Positions 1 to 7,116 of a DNA stretch of 8,110 bases are shown here, piece after piece (the first letter of the stretch is position 1; every line of letters begins with the position of its first letter). This DNA comes from Lentisphaeria bacterium (GTDB lineage Bacteria; Verrucomicrobiota; Lentisphaeria; JABSQK01; UBA12247). Under the pieces are notes generated by a model. It was given only the letters and a program-made list of their open reading frames with translations. It did no database searches and was not told where the DNA came from. Location of the stretch: NCBI GenBank assembly GCA_003477185.1, contig DMTJ01000372.1, positions 1 through 8,110 on the forward strand. The letters are read 5' to 3'. The position numbers were made by a program, and so were the translations under genes.

Positions 1-1
1 G

Positions 2-436
2 TATTCGCCGCTGGCAGCCCGGCTGTTCCATCTTGGCGATATTCAGGCTGTGATGCTTGGTGGGGACTTCGTCTCGGTCACGATTGCCGGGATGGACCGG
101 GTGCGCGAATTAAATGAAGAGATTATCGCCAACATCCGCGCCCACATTGAGGGCGGTGGTGAGATCTGCTCGCCGCGTGATGAGGCCGACCTAGCCGCGA
201 ACGAATCCGAGGATTCGGCGCTGGTGCGCAAGATCATCAACGAGGAAGTGCGTCCGGCTGTGGCGATGGACGGTGGCGATATCGTGTTCTACCGGCTAGA
301 CGAAGATGTGGTTTACGTGCACATGCACGGGGCCTGCGCCGGTTGCCCAAGCTCGACGATGACGTTGAAGGCTGGGATTCTCAATCGCCTGCAGCAGGAT
401 ATCCCCACGATTCGGGACGTTGAGCCGATCGCCTGA
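2..436 (+). CDS. Nfu-type (NifU family) Fe-S cluster carrier, 5' end cut by the window edge
   Basis: Nfu proteins accept a Fe-S cluster from the scaffold and deliver it to apo-enzymes in the cytoplasm. The frame is open from base 2 to TGA at 434-436, giving 144 residues, and the true start lies left of the window. An in-frame GTG at 50 exists, but the matching sequence continues upstream of it (YSPLAARLFHLGDIQAV), so GTG50 is not the start. Fragment residues 1-30 look like the end of the Nfu N-terminal domain (SPLA-RLF...V...GDFVSVT). Residues from about 75 onward are the NifU C-terminal domain, with the MDGGDI signature and the cluster-binding C-x2-C (CAGC, residues 112 and 115, codons 335-337 and 344-346) followed by PSSTMTLK. 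Two-domain Nfu proteins are usually about 185-190 aa, so roughly 40-45 residues are missing. It converges on the giant - strand gene. Family identity is firm; the exact cellular targets are not inferable. Confidence 0.93.
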   Translation, partial: YSPLAARLFHLGDIQAVMLGGDFVSVTIAGMDRVRELNEEIIANIRAHIEGGGEICSPRDEADLAANESEDSALVRKIINEEVRPAVAMDGGDIVFYRLDEDVVYVHMHGACAGCPSSTMTLKAGILNRLQQDIPTIRDVEPIA

Positions 437-449
437 CAGCCTGCCGCGC

Positions 450-556
450 GAAGAGGGAATAGGTAAAACATTAAGGGGGTAAAAAATTGGGAGGGGGATC
501 ACGCCAGCCTTTTGTCTTCATTTTTTACCCTTAAATATTTTACCTATTCCTTCTTC
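450..556. repeat. Long imperfect inverted repeat between convergent genes (REP/MITE-like element or bidirectional terminator)
   Basis: The left arm (450-487) and the reverse complement of the right arm (520-556) align over about 37 bases with a few substitutions and small indels. Both begin GAAGARGGAATAGGTAAAA and both end TAAAAAAT. The loop (488-519, 32 nt) contains a G-rich run followed by a CCTTTTGTCTTC segment. The element is markedly AT-rich against GC-rich neighbours and fills almost all of the 127-bp gap between two convergent stop codons, 14 bases from one and 8 from the other. A bidirectional terminator is plausible by position. However, the stem is far longer than a normal rho-independent terminator and its base composition is foreign, which suggests a dispersed mobile repeat co-opted as one. 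No transposase is present. Confidence 0.8.
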
Positions 557-563
557 TCCGTGC

Positions 564-3500
564 TTAGCGCTGGCCTAGCCTGAGCGGCTCAATCGTGATT
601 GTAGCCGACCGATCCTGCGGATAGAACAGCAAAAACAGTCGCTCGGCCGTGCGTGTTCCGTCAATCGATGCGGTGAATTGCCAGGCCGTTACGGCTGATT
701 TGAGCCGTAGCGTGCGCAGTTCAAACACCAGCTCATTTCGTCCAGGCCGCACAAAGAGTGGCTCGCTCTCCAGGTATTCATCGCCAAACTGGAAGGCCAT
801 GGCCAGGCGACTGCCACTGGCCATCTGCGCTTGCAGCGGGACGATCCAGGTCTGGCCCGGGTGTACCTCGGTGTCGGTCTGCGCCGCCATCACGATCTTT
901 TCCGATGCGCCCGCCGTCTGCTCCAGAGCGAAGCGAAACCTGACGCCGCCGTCCCGCTGCTCGACAAGCTCACTGGGCAGAATATCCTCCCACCCTTCCG
1001 GCAAGGCCCACTCAGTCACCGCGAGCTCCTCCGTGGCGACTTCCTGCGCCCGTTTCAAGTGATCCTGGCGTTCTTGTGCCAGGTCTCGCCCGCGCAGCCC
1101 CAGCGTCTCGGTCGCGCCGTGCGCCAGAAAACTGGTCACGATATTGATGCCCATCTGCACCGACCCTTCCTGCATTTCCCGGGGCGATAGGTCCGTCAAC
1201 GACGGCATCAGCGGATGCGTCCTCGGGTCGATTTCAAGCCCGTCTCCGTAGTCATTGCGGGTGTAGACCACGCGCCAGCGGCCATCCAGTTGCACGCCCT
1301 CTAGATAGTCGAGGCGGTACTTATCTCCCGGCGGGACCCGATATCCCAGGAAGCCCGTGCTCAGATCGTACGGCGCCGCGAAGAGTGGCGCAGTCAGCGG
1401 AATTTTGGCCAGCCGCTTTCCCGGCAACACCTGTGCGAGCGCCTCGCGGACTGCGCCGTCGAATGCTTCGCTGTCCAGTGCCGACGAATCGTTGATCCAC
1501 AGGCATCCGCCTTGGGCGAGATACTCGGCCAGCCGGGTGACCTCCGTTGCGGACATCGCAAATGGGTCGTGCCCCGACATAAACAAGAACGGGGCCTCGG
1601 TGAGTTCCTGATCATCCGTGCGGATCGCCCGGCTTCCGTAGGGCAGCAGACTGCCCAACCGTTGCTCAAACTGATGAGCCAGATGCAGCATTGCCGTGGC
1701 GTCGCAGTCCCAATCGCCGCCATACTCCAGAACCGGCAGCGTGCGTTGCCACTGGCTCGAGATCGCGTGCTGCGCATCTGCTCCCGCAGTGCCGCCTGGC
1801 CGCACCAGCGCCGCAGCCGCGGAGAGGGCAGTGCTCGCTGCCGGAATCGTCACTGCGCCCACTGGGGCGTCATCAATGATCATGCGTCGTCTGCCCACCA
1901 GCTCTGGCCCGGGCCTTGTAACTTCGGCGGTGCGCTTGGCCGTGGGCGCTGCAGCCTGGCTGGCGAGGGCCGCCACGTCGATGGCTTCACGTGTGGCGGC
2001 GCTGCGGAGTGAGCCGCTGGCACTGATGGGTGCCCGCGCCGGTGCGAACTCCGCAACTTCTTGTCCAGGACTGGCTGACTGGCGCGAGGCGCGCTCGCCC
2101 GCCAGTGCTTGCCCCATCGCTTGGGCGGTGCGCTTGGCCGTGGGCGCTGCAGGATCGCTGGCGACGGCCGCCACCGCGACCGCTTCGCGTTCGGCGTGGG
2201 CACTGCGGAGCGTGCCGTTGCCACTGATGGGCGCGCGTGCCGGTGCGAACTCCGCAACTTCCTGTCCTGGGCTGGCTGACTGGCGTGAGGCACGCTCGCC
2301 CGCCAGTGCTTGCCCCATCGCTTGGGAGGTGCGCTTGGCCGTGGGCGCTGCTGCCTGGCTGGCGACGGCGGCCACATCGACGGCTTCACGTGTGGTGGCT
2401 GCGCTGCGGAGCGTGCCGATGACGCCAATCGGCGCGCGCGCTGGTGCGAACTCCGCAACTCCTTGTCCAGAGCTGGCTGACTGGCGTGAGGCGCGCTCGC
2501 CCGCCAGTGCTTGCCCCATCGCTCGGGCGTTGCGCCTGGCGGTGGGGGCCTCAGCCTGGCTGGCTACCGCGGCGACATCGACGGCTTCACGTGTGGTAGC
2601 TGCGCTGCGGAGCGTGGCGATGGCACTGACGGGGGACCGCGCCGGTGCGAACTCCGCAACTCCTTGTCCAGAGCTGGCTGACTGACGTGAGGCACGCTCG
2701 CCCGCTAGTGCTTGCCCCATCGCCTGGGCGGTGTGCTTGGCTACGGGCGCGGCAGTCTCGCTGGCGACGGCCGCCACAGCGACCGCCTCGCGTGCGGCGT
2801 GGGCACTACGGAGTGTGCCGCTGGCGCCAATGGGGGACCGTGCCGGTGCGAACTCCGCAACTTCCTGTCCCGGGCTGGCGGACTGGCGTGAGGCGCGCTC
2901 GCCTGCCAGCGCCTGGACGGCCCCTTCAGTCGCCTGGCGACGCCCGGTCTCGGCCGCGGCTTCGCGGACGTCCTGCGGTTGCTCGTGCGCGCGGCCGACG
3001 GTTCCGATTGCGATCTCCGCAACTGCTGCGGAGTTCGCAGTCGCCCGTTCCGGGCCAAGCGCCTGCTCGGCGCTGTGGGCAGTTGCCTCGCGGGCCAGCT
3101 TGCCGCCCTCGGGGGCTGCGCGCTCGCTGCTTTCGGCATGACGCAGCGCAACGCTGGCGGTGCTCTCTGCCGGAGCGACCTGCGCTGCCGGACGGCTCAG
3201 CTCTGGCACTCGAACTTGCGGCTCGGCCACGGTCGCCAGCGGCGTTGGGGTTGCCTCGAGAGACTGGCTCTCGTCCATCATTTCTTCCGCGCGCTCCCGT
3301 GCTTCGGCCGCCGTGGGTTGCTGCTCCGCCAGCGCCTTGTGCACCGGCGCCGCGGTCGCGGCCTCGGTCGATTGGTCTGCTGGTTCCACCGGCTCGTGGG
3401 CCAATTCAGGGGCGATCGCCTCTGGCTGCTCGTCCGTTTCCTGCTGCGCTTGTTCTGGCTCGGCTGGCGTGGATTCATCGACCACTTCGCGCTCCACCGG

Positions 3501-5873
3501 CTGCGGGGCCTCGGGCTCTGCGACCGCCGCACTCTCGGTGGTTGCGATCTCGGCACTCACCTCCTGCTCGACGATCTCTTTGCCGGCGGTGACCGTCATG
3601 ATGGTCACGATTTCCTCGGTCGGCTCTTCGCGGGGCGAGGATTTAGGCAGCACGACAAACAGGAGTAATGCATGCACTGCCACGGAGGCCAGCACGAAGC
3701 GCGCGCGTTCATTGCCGCGAACCGCATGGATTAGCAGCGCGAGCAGGGCCAGAACGATCAGCAGCCAGGCCAGCCACCAGAGTACGTTCCAGCCGCTGTC
3801 TGCGGCCTTGGCCTCCGCCAGCGGCGGCGCGGCTACGCGTGTTTGCCGCGAGACCTCGACCGAGAGCGGAACACGCACTGGCATCAGTCCATCTGCCTGG
3901 GCGACAATCTCGGTCGCCAGCTGTTCGCTCGGCAACGGGCGTTCCAAGCGCCAGACAAACGGCGTGGTCTGCCAATCTGCTGTTGTGGCTAGGCTGGCGG
4001 TCTCGAACTCCAGGCCTGCGGCCGGAGAGCGAAGCGACGCCGCGGCGGCTCCCTCCGGATCTAGTCGCAGCTCGGCGATGCCCGCGACCCGCACTTCGTG
4101 TTCGCCCTCGGCCACTGTGACCGCACTTAGCCGCAGCAGAAGTTGCGGAGTTCGCACTTCGCCGTGAAACGGAACCTGCCAGGATTTTCCCGCGAAGTTG
4201 ATCGATACCGTCCCTTCAAATGGCCCGGCCTCGGTCTGCTCGGTGGCGGCAATGAGGGAGAGCCGGCTCGTGGCAGTGCCCGCCAGATCGCCCTCCGCGC
4301 GCACCGTCACGTGCGGCGGGGGCTGGATGGAGAGCGTGGCCGCGTCGCCTGCGCTACCTCCGTACAACTGAATCTCGAGGTCTGCCTTTTGTGGCACGCC
4401 CGCGTAAAGCGGGGCGAAGGTGACCACCTTGGGCTCGGCCAGCATGCTCGCTTCCAAACCGGCTGCGGTGGCATCGAGCGCCAGCTTTGCCGGCGCAATG
4501 TCGCCAGCGACCGCTCGCTCGGCCAGCCGGGCCGGGCGGAAACTGCGGGCTCTGGGCCCGCCGCTCGCTGCTGCCGGCCCTGTTACGACCGGGCGCACTG
4601 CACCTTGCAGCGAGATTAGATCGGTTCGCACCAGCGGTTGGTCGTCCAAGGCTGCTTTTGCGGAGAGCGCAAACCGCTGCATACGGGCCTGCTGCGTGGG
4701 CGAGAAGCGCATCAGGCCAGGGACGGGCGTAGGGAGTGGGGGCAACGTGGAGTCGTGGGATAGTGCCGTCGCCACGATGGTGGCCGTGCCGTCGAAATCA
4801 CCGCGCAGCCAGGCGCAGAAGCCATCGGCCAGCGTGACCACCCGCAGCGTGATATCGGTGGAGGCAATGAGTTCGTAGGTTGGGGCCTCGCCCGGCCCTG
4901 GTGAGAGCGTGTTGCGGCCGCGTTGAAATGTGGTGAGATTCTCAGCACCATTGAGTCGCGGGGCACCGCCGCTGACCTGCAGCAGCGGCTGGCGCATACT
5001 GTCGTCGAGCCACAGTTCCGTCTCTGCCGCGAGGAAGCCGCGTGCTGCGACTTGGCGGCGATCGATGCGATGAAAAACATCCCGAAACAGCGCGGGCAAG
5101 GCGTCGGCATCGGGTGCCTGCACATGCATGCCGCCGGTCTTTTTCGCAATCCGGGCCATCAGCGATTGGTCGACTTCTGCGCTTAGGCCGATGGTGAATA
5201 CCGGGGTCTCGCGCAGGCTCTCGTGGGCCTCGCGGTAGGCGCGATGGGGGCGCCCGTCTGAGAACAGCAGAATTGCCCGGCGGTTGCCGGTTTCCAGGCC
5301 GTCGAGCATGCGCGCTGCCGCGGCAAGCGGCAGGTCGAAGTCGGTCGAGCCGCGTGGGCGGAGCGCCCGCACCATGCTCGCGACATCTGGGCAGTCCTGC
5401 GGCGCTACCGGCACTTGGATGACTTCTGGCTCATCGCGAAAGCTCACCACCCCGACGTGCTGGATCCGGCGGCTCTGCCGCGCCAGGTCCAGGAACTCCT
5501 GCAGCGCCCGCAGTCTTGCGTTGTCGGGGTCGTGCTTGCGCATGCTGTGTGAGCTGTCGATGAGAGCGACCAAGTCATAGCGTTCTTTGCGAAACTCGTG
5601 CTCTGCTGTTATTGGCACGGATTTCCCGGCGGCCAGCAGCGAGACTGGGAAGGTCCCAGATTTGCGGAGTTCGCAACGCGCTACGATCAAGCGGCGGCCG
5701 TTACGCTCGCTCAGGATCGCTGCTGGAAAGCGTTGAGGCAGCTCAGAGCCGACGATCAACTCGCCAGCCTCGAGGGCGGCCACGGCGGCGGGTGCCTCGG
5801 CTTCGAACCAGAAGGTTTCGCTGGCTGAAACCGTGGCCACTAACAGTACGGTAAGGAGAATGCGCATATTCAT
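564..5873 (-). CDS. Giant secreted/membrane VWA-DUF4159 protein with TonB-like helix and 67-aa tandem repeats
   Basis: This is a 1769-aa protein. Residues 1-17 are a signal peptide (cleavage likely after V-S-A17). Residues about 97-275 form a VWA domain with complete MIDAS: D106-x-S108-x-S110 (DSSHS), T177 (RGSTDFD) and D206 (FSDGRPH). Residues about 280-690 look like beta-sandwich modules. Membrane helices lie at about 696-718 (WWLAWLLIVLALLALLI) and 726-743, separated by a short positive loop (RGNERAR), which places both large flanks outside the cytoplasm. The second helix has S730-x3-H734 (SVAVH), as in TonB. Residues about 744-936 are Pro/Glu/Ala-rich, and 987-1320 are five tandem repeats. 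Residues about 1375-1590 match DUF4159 (YGGDW at 1384-1388, FLFMSGHDPF, GGCLWIND, VVYTRNDYGDG). The rest is a beta-rich tail. ATG at 5873 has no clear Shine-Dalgarno; ATG at 5867 is an alternative start. Related VWA/DUF4159 proteins often sit beside MoxR and DUF58 genes, which are absent here, so the gene appears monocistronic. Its function is unknown; metal-dependent adhesion or envelope assembly is inference. Confidence 0.92.
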   Translation of the reverse strand: MNMRILLTVLLVATVSASETFWFEAEAPAAVAALEAGELIVGSELPQRFPAAILSERNGRRLIVARCELRKSGTFPVSLLAAGKSVPITAEHEFRKERYDLVALIDSSHSMRKHDPDNARLRALQEFLDLARQSRRIQHVGVVSFRDEPEVIQVPVAPQDCPDVASMVRALRPRGSTDFDLPLAAAARMLDGLETGNRRAILLFSDGRPHRAYREAHESLRETPVFTIGLSAEVDQSLMARIAKKTGGMHVQAPDADALPALFRDVFHRIDRRQVAARGFLAAETELWLDDSMRQPLLQVSGGAPRLNGAENLTTFQRGRNTLSPGPGEAPTYELIASTDITLRVVTLADGFCAWLRGDFDGTATIVATALSHDSTLPPLPTPVPGLMRFSPTQQARMQRFALSAKAALDDQPLVRTDLISLQGAVRPVVTGPAAASGGPRARSFRPARLAERAVAGDIAPAKLALDATAAGLEASMLAEPKVVTFAPLYAGVPQKADLEIQLYGGSAGDAATLSIQPPPHVTVRAEGDLAGTATSRLSLIAATEQTEAGPFEGTVSINFAGKSWQVPFHGEVRTPQLLLRLSAVTVAEGEHEVRVAGIAELRLDPEGAAAASLRSPAAGLEFETASLATTADWQTTPFVWRLERPLPSEQLATEIVAQADGLMPVRVPLSVEVSRQTRVAAPPLAEAKAADSGWNVLWWLAWLLIVLALLALLIHAVRGNERARFVLASVAVHALLLFVVLPKSSPREEPTEEIVTIMTVTAGKEIVEQEVSAEIATTESAAVAEPEAPQPVEREVVDESTPAEPEQAQQETDEQPEAIAPELAHEPVEPADQSTEAATAAPVHKALAEQQPTAAEARERAEEMMDESQSLEATPTPLATVAEPQVRVPELSRPAAQVAPAESTASVALRHAESSERAAPEGGKLAREATAHSAEQALGPERATANSAAVAEIAIGTVGRAHEQPQDVREAAAETGRRQATEGAVQALAGERASRQSASPGQEVAEFAPARSPIGASGTLRSAHAAREAVAVAAVASETAAPVAKHTAQAMGQALAGERASRQSASSGQGVAEFAPARSPVSAIATLRSAATTREAVDVAAVASQAEAPTARRNARAMGQALAGERASRQSASSGQGVAEFAPARAPIGVIGTLRSAATTREAVDVAAVASQAAAPTAKRTSQAMGQALAGERASRQSASPGQEVAEFAPARAPISGNGTLRSAHAEREAVAVAAVASDPAAPTAKRTAQAMGQALAGERASRQSASPGQEVAEFAPARAPISASGSLRSAATREAIDVAALASQAAAPTAKRTAEVTRPGPELVGRRRMIIDDAPVGAVTIPAASTALSAAAALVRPGGTAGADAQHAISSQWQRTLPVLEYGGDWDCDATAMLHLAHQFEQRLGSLLPYGSRAIRTDDQELTEAPFLFMSGHDPFAMSATEVTRLAEYLAQGGCLWINDSSALDSEAFDGAVREALAQVLPGKRLAKIPLTAPLFAAPYDLSTGFLGYRVPPGDKYRLDYLEGVQLDGRWRVVYTRNDYGDGLEIDPRTHPLMPSLTDLSPREMQEGSVQMGINIVTSFLAHGATETLGLRGRDLAQERQDHLKRAQEVATEELAVTEWALPEGWEDILPSELVEQRDGGVRFRFALEQTAGASEKIVMAAQTDTEVHPGQTWIVPLQAQMASGSRLAMAFQFGDEYLESEPLFVRPGRNELVFELRTLRLKSAVTAWQFTASIDGTRTAERLFLLFYPQDRSATITIEPLRLGQR
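1914..2915 (-). repeat. Five-unit 201-bp tandem repeat array inside the giant gene
   Basis: Units in reading order are 2915-2715, 2714-2514, 2513-2313, 2312-2112 and 2111-1914. The first four are exactly 201 bp (67 codons); the last is 198 bp, having lost one Thr codon. Each unit begins QALAGERASRQSAS, continues with VAEFAPAR and then a T/S-LRSA motif, and ends near AAPTAKRTxQAMG. The array covers residues 987-1320 and is Ala-rich, with no Cys and few aromatic residues. It probably forms an extended or helical spacer that carries the DUF4159 domain away from the membrane, which is inference. DNA identity between units is high, including synonymous positions, so the amplification or homogenisation looks recent. 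Every unit carries one exact TGCGAACTCCGCA palindrome, at 2043, 2244, 2445, 2646 and 2847 on the + strand, spaced exactly 201 bp. Confidence 0.95.
2916..3065 (-). repeat. Degenerate, shortened sixth unit preceding the tandem array
   Basis: Residues 937-986 begin QALGPERATANSAAVAEIA, which aligns with the unit start QALAGERASRQSAS...VAEFA with a gap of a few residues. The segment is 50 codons rather than 67 and the rest has diverged. The VAEIA codons carry TTGCGATCTCCGCAA (3008-3022 on +), the variant counterpart of the palindrome found in the intact units. It looks like an older unit that escaped homogenisation. Confidence 0.6.
3027..3039. repeat. Iterated 13-bp near-palindrome TGCGGAGTTCGCA, copy outside the array
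   Basis: Exact match on the + strand. It encodes part of T-A-N-S-A of the giant protein. A variant copy (3008-3022) lies four bases away. Confidence 0.8.
4144..4156. repeat. Iterated 13-bp near-palindrome TGCGGAGTTCGCA, dispersed copy
   Basis: Exact match on the + strand, about 1.1 kb from the nearest other copy. On the coding strand it is read as V-R-T-P-Q, a different codon frame from the array copies (V-A-E-F-A). Confidence 0.85.
5662..5676. repeat. Iterated near-palindrome TTGCGGAGTTCGCAA, dispersed copy
   Basis: A 15-bp form with both outer T/A bases. On the coding strand it is read as C-E-L-R-K (residues 67-71), which is the third possible codon frame. Confidence 0.85.
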
Positions 5874-6282
5874 GCGTAGTGTACGGTGGCCGGTCTATAA
5901 CGCGATTGCGATAACTGCTGGGTATACACTGTCGCCAAGCCGCAGGCATCCTTCCCCGCGGATTCGCAATCACGCAGAGAGGAGCGGAGCACAGCAATGG
6001 TGAACACGGTCGGGGAGGCAGCACAGAATATGGCGTGGGGGAGCTTGGAAAGGTTCTCGCCCCTGGCAGCCTGCGACCGCCATTTTCCCCGCACTTTCGG
6101 GGCACGATTGGGGCAATTCTGACAACAATGGAATCTGTCTGAAAACTTGCCTCACTTATCCGTCAGGATACGGCGCATCCGGGCTTTCTGTTTTCTATCC
6201 CAAATTTTTCCCTTGTCCTTGCCCAGATCTATGGTAATCGTGTAGCACGCACAGGGGAAGAAATCGGGTAGGTTGAAGACTA
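5874..6282. other. Divergent intergenic region, no convincing gene
   Basis: These 409 bp separate the divergent giant gene and prepilin gene, so they should hold both promoters, but I find no convincing -35/-10 pair. A TTATAG on the - strand (5895-5900) lies about 21 bases before the giant gene's ATG without a good -35. Structures seen are a weak inverted repeat (5901-5911 with 5964-5974, 10 of 11 pairs), a degenerate relative of the iterated palindrome without its central base (GCGGATTCGC, 5958-5967), and a small hairpin CCCCG/CGGGG (6087-6102) with no T-run. A leader or small RNA is possible but unsupported. Confidence 0.6.
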
Positions 6283-7059
6283 ATGAACGCAGAAAGCTGG
6301 TTTTGCTCGCGAAGATTCACGCTGATCGAGTTGCTTGTTGTCATCGCAATTATCGCTATTTTGGCGAGTCTGCTGTTGCCAGCGATGGCCAAGAGCCGCG
6401 AGAAAGCGCGGTTGGCCTCTTGTACCAATAACATCCGCCAGATTGGCCTGGGCACGATGATGTACTCCTCCGAGCATAATGAATGGTTTATGACCAACGA
6501 TGACAGCTCCGGCACGGGATCTTGGGATTATAAGCTCTCGGACTACGATGGGCGGGGCACGCTGCCTTCAAGGGGAGAGACTTTGCCCGCTGATGGCGCC
6601 TACAGTGGAATCTACAGCTGTCCATCTGATGGTTTTATACCGACGGCGACCACCCAATACAACCGCTCCTATTCAGTGAACCTCTATCGAGAGAATGCCG
6701 CCGCCTACCAAGGAATGATTGGCAGCGCATCGATTAGCAGCCCTACGCAATCCCGCGCGGTCAGCGAGGTCCTCCAACCCTCCGACGTGATGTTCTTTGC
6801 AGACTACCATCAAGTCAATAATAAAATCAACACCAACGATGACTTCAGCGGTTTGTCCTGGGATCAACTCAACCCCGCCAGCGGTTCGGCTTCATCCGCA
6901 AGCAACAAGTTCTTTCCACACAAACCGGCTCATTGCAATGTTCTGCTTGTGGACGGGCATGCCGACCTAATCGATCGCGGAACTCTCACGGTTAGCCAAT
7001 CTAGCGGGCTTTTTGAATCAAGGCCAAATAACACAATGATGGACGCCGATGCGCCATAA
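6283..7059 (+). CDS. Type II prepilin-like protein (PVC pseudopilin, DUF1559-like)
   Basis: The protein is 258 aa. A short leader [11 protein letters not shown] precedes [18 protein letters not shown], the prepilin N-methylation and membrane helix signature, with the conserved Glu at residue 16 (fifth in the mature protein). Cleavage by prepilin peptidase would fall between R11 and F12; an Arg at -1 instead of the usual Gly is unusual overall but also appears in PVC prepilins. A helix with charged residues follows ([19 protein letters not shown]), then a globular domain with YSCPSD (C113) and a C-terminal H213...VDGHADL (H213 to D224-G225), the H-x(n)-DG region typical of this family. The expected place is the inner membrane, then a pseudopilus or secretion filament. 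PVC genomes encode many such proteins beside secreted hydrolase genes, and the partial gene at the right edge may be one. The ribosome-binding site before ATG 6283 is weak (GGTTGAAG). Base composition is less GC-rich than the giant gene. Confidence 0.9.
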   Translation: MNAESWFCSRRFTLIELLVVIAIIAILASLLLPAMAKSREKARLASCTNNIRQIGLGTMMYSSEHNEWFMTNDDSSGTGSWDYKLSDYDGRGTLPSRGETLPADGAYSGIYSCPSDGFIPTATTQYNRSYSVNLYRENAAAYQGMIGSASISSPTQSRAVSEVLQPSDVMFFADYHQVNNKINTNDDFSGLSWDQLNPASGSASSASNKFFPHKPAHCNVLLVDGHADLIDRGTLTVSQSSGLFESRPNNTMMDADAP

Positions 7060-7080
7060 CTAGCCGCTGCCCCCAAGTGA

Positions 7081-7108
7081 TTCTGCACGGTTAGTTGCCG
7101 TGTCAGAA
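7081..7108. terminator. Hairpin between convergent genes, possible bidirectional terminator
   Basis: TTCTGCACGG (7081-7090) pairs with CCGTG-T-CAGAA (7098-7108) across a 7-nt loop, giving a 10-bp stem with one bulged T. It starts 21 bases after the prepilin stop and ends 8 bases before the stop of the - strand ORF. No clear T-run follows in either direction, so intrinsic termination is uncertain. Confidence 0.5.
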
Positions 7109-7116
7109 AACTCAAA

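Noticed and set aside
43..502. - strand frames opposite the Nfu gene
   Set aside because: Antisense to a firmly identified family, with no domain or start signal.
1696..2685. Long open + strand frame (329 codons) across the tandem array
   Set aside because: The 201-bp unit is a multiple of three, so any frame that is open in one unit is open in all. It is antisense to a gene with clear domains on both sides and shows no recognisable domain of its own.
1914..2915. Regular direct repeats considered as a CRISPR array
   Set aside because: The whole 201-bp unit is repeated without unique spacers, it is in frame within a gene, and no cas gene is nearby.
2645..4167. Further long + strand open frames opposite the giant gene (to 3592 and to 4167)
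   Set aside because: The GC-rich, Ala/Glu-biased coding strand suppresses stops on the opposite strand. The translations are Arg/Pro- or Ser/Ala-biased without domains.
5990..6060. Faint similarity to bacterial SRP RNA (GGTGAAC followed by a GGAGGCAGC-like stretch)
   Set aside because: The invariant GGAAGGAAGCAGC loop is not present and no matching long stem is visible.
6087..6102. CCCCG/CGGGG hairpin read as a terminator
   Set aside because: Only five base pairs, no T-run on either strand, and it lies between divergent genes where no terminator is expected.
5997..6122. 41-codon + strand ORF with a well-spaced GGAG before its ATG
   Set aside because: The peptide has no signal, helix or motif and contains an evenly mixed composition. 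A GGAG in GC-rich DNA is easily found by chance.
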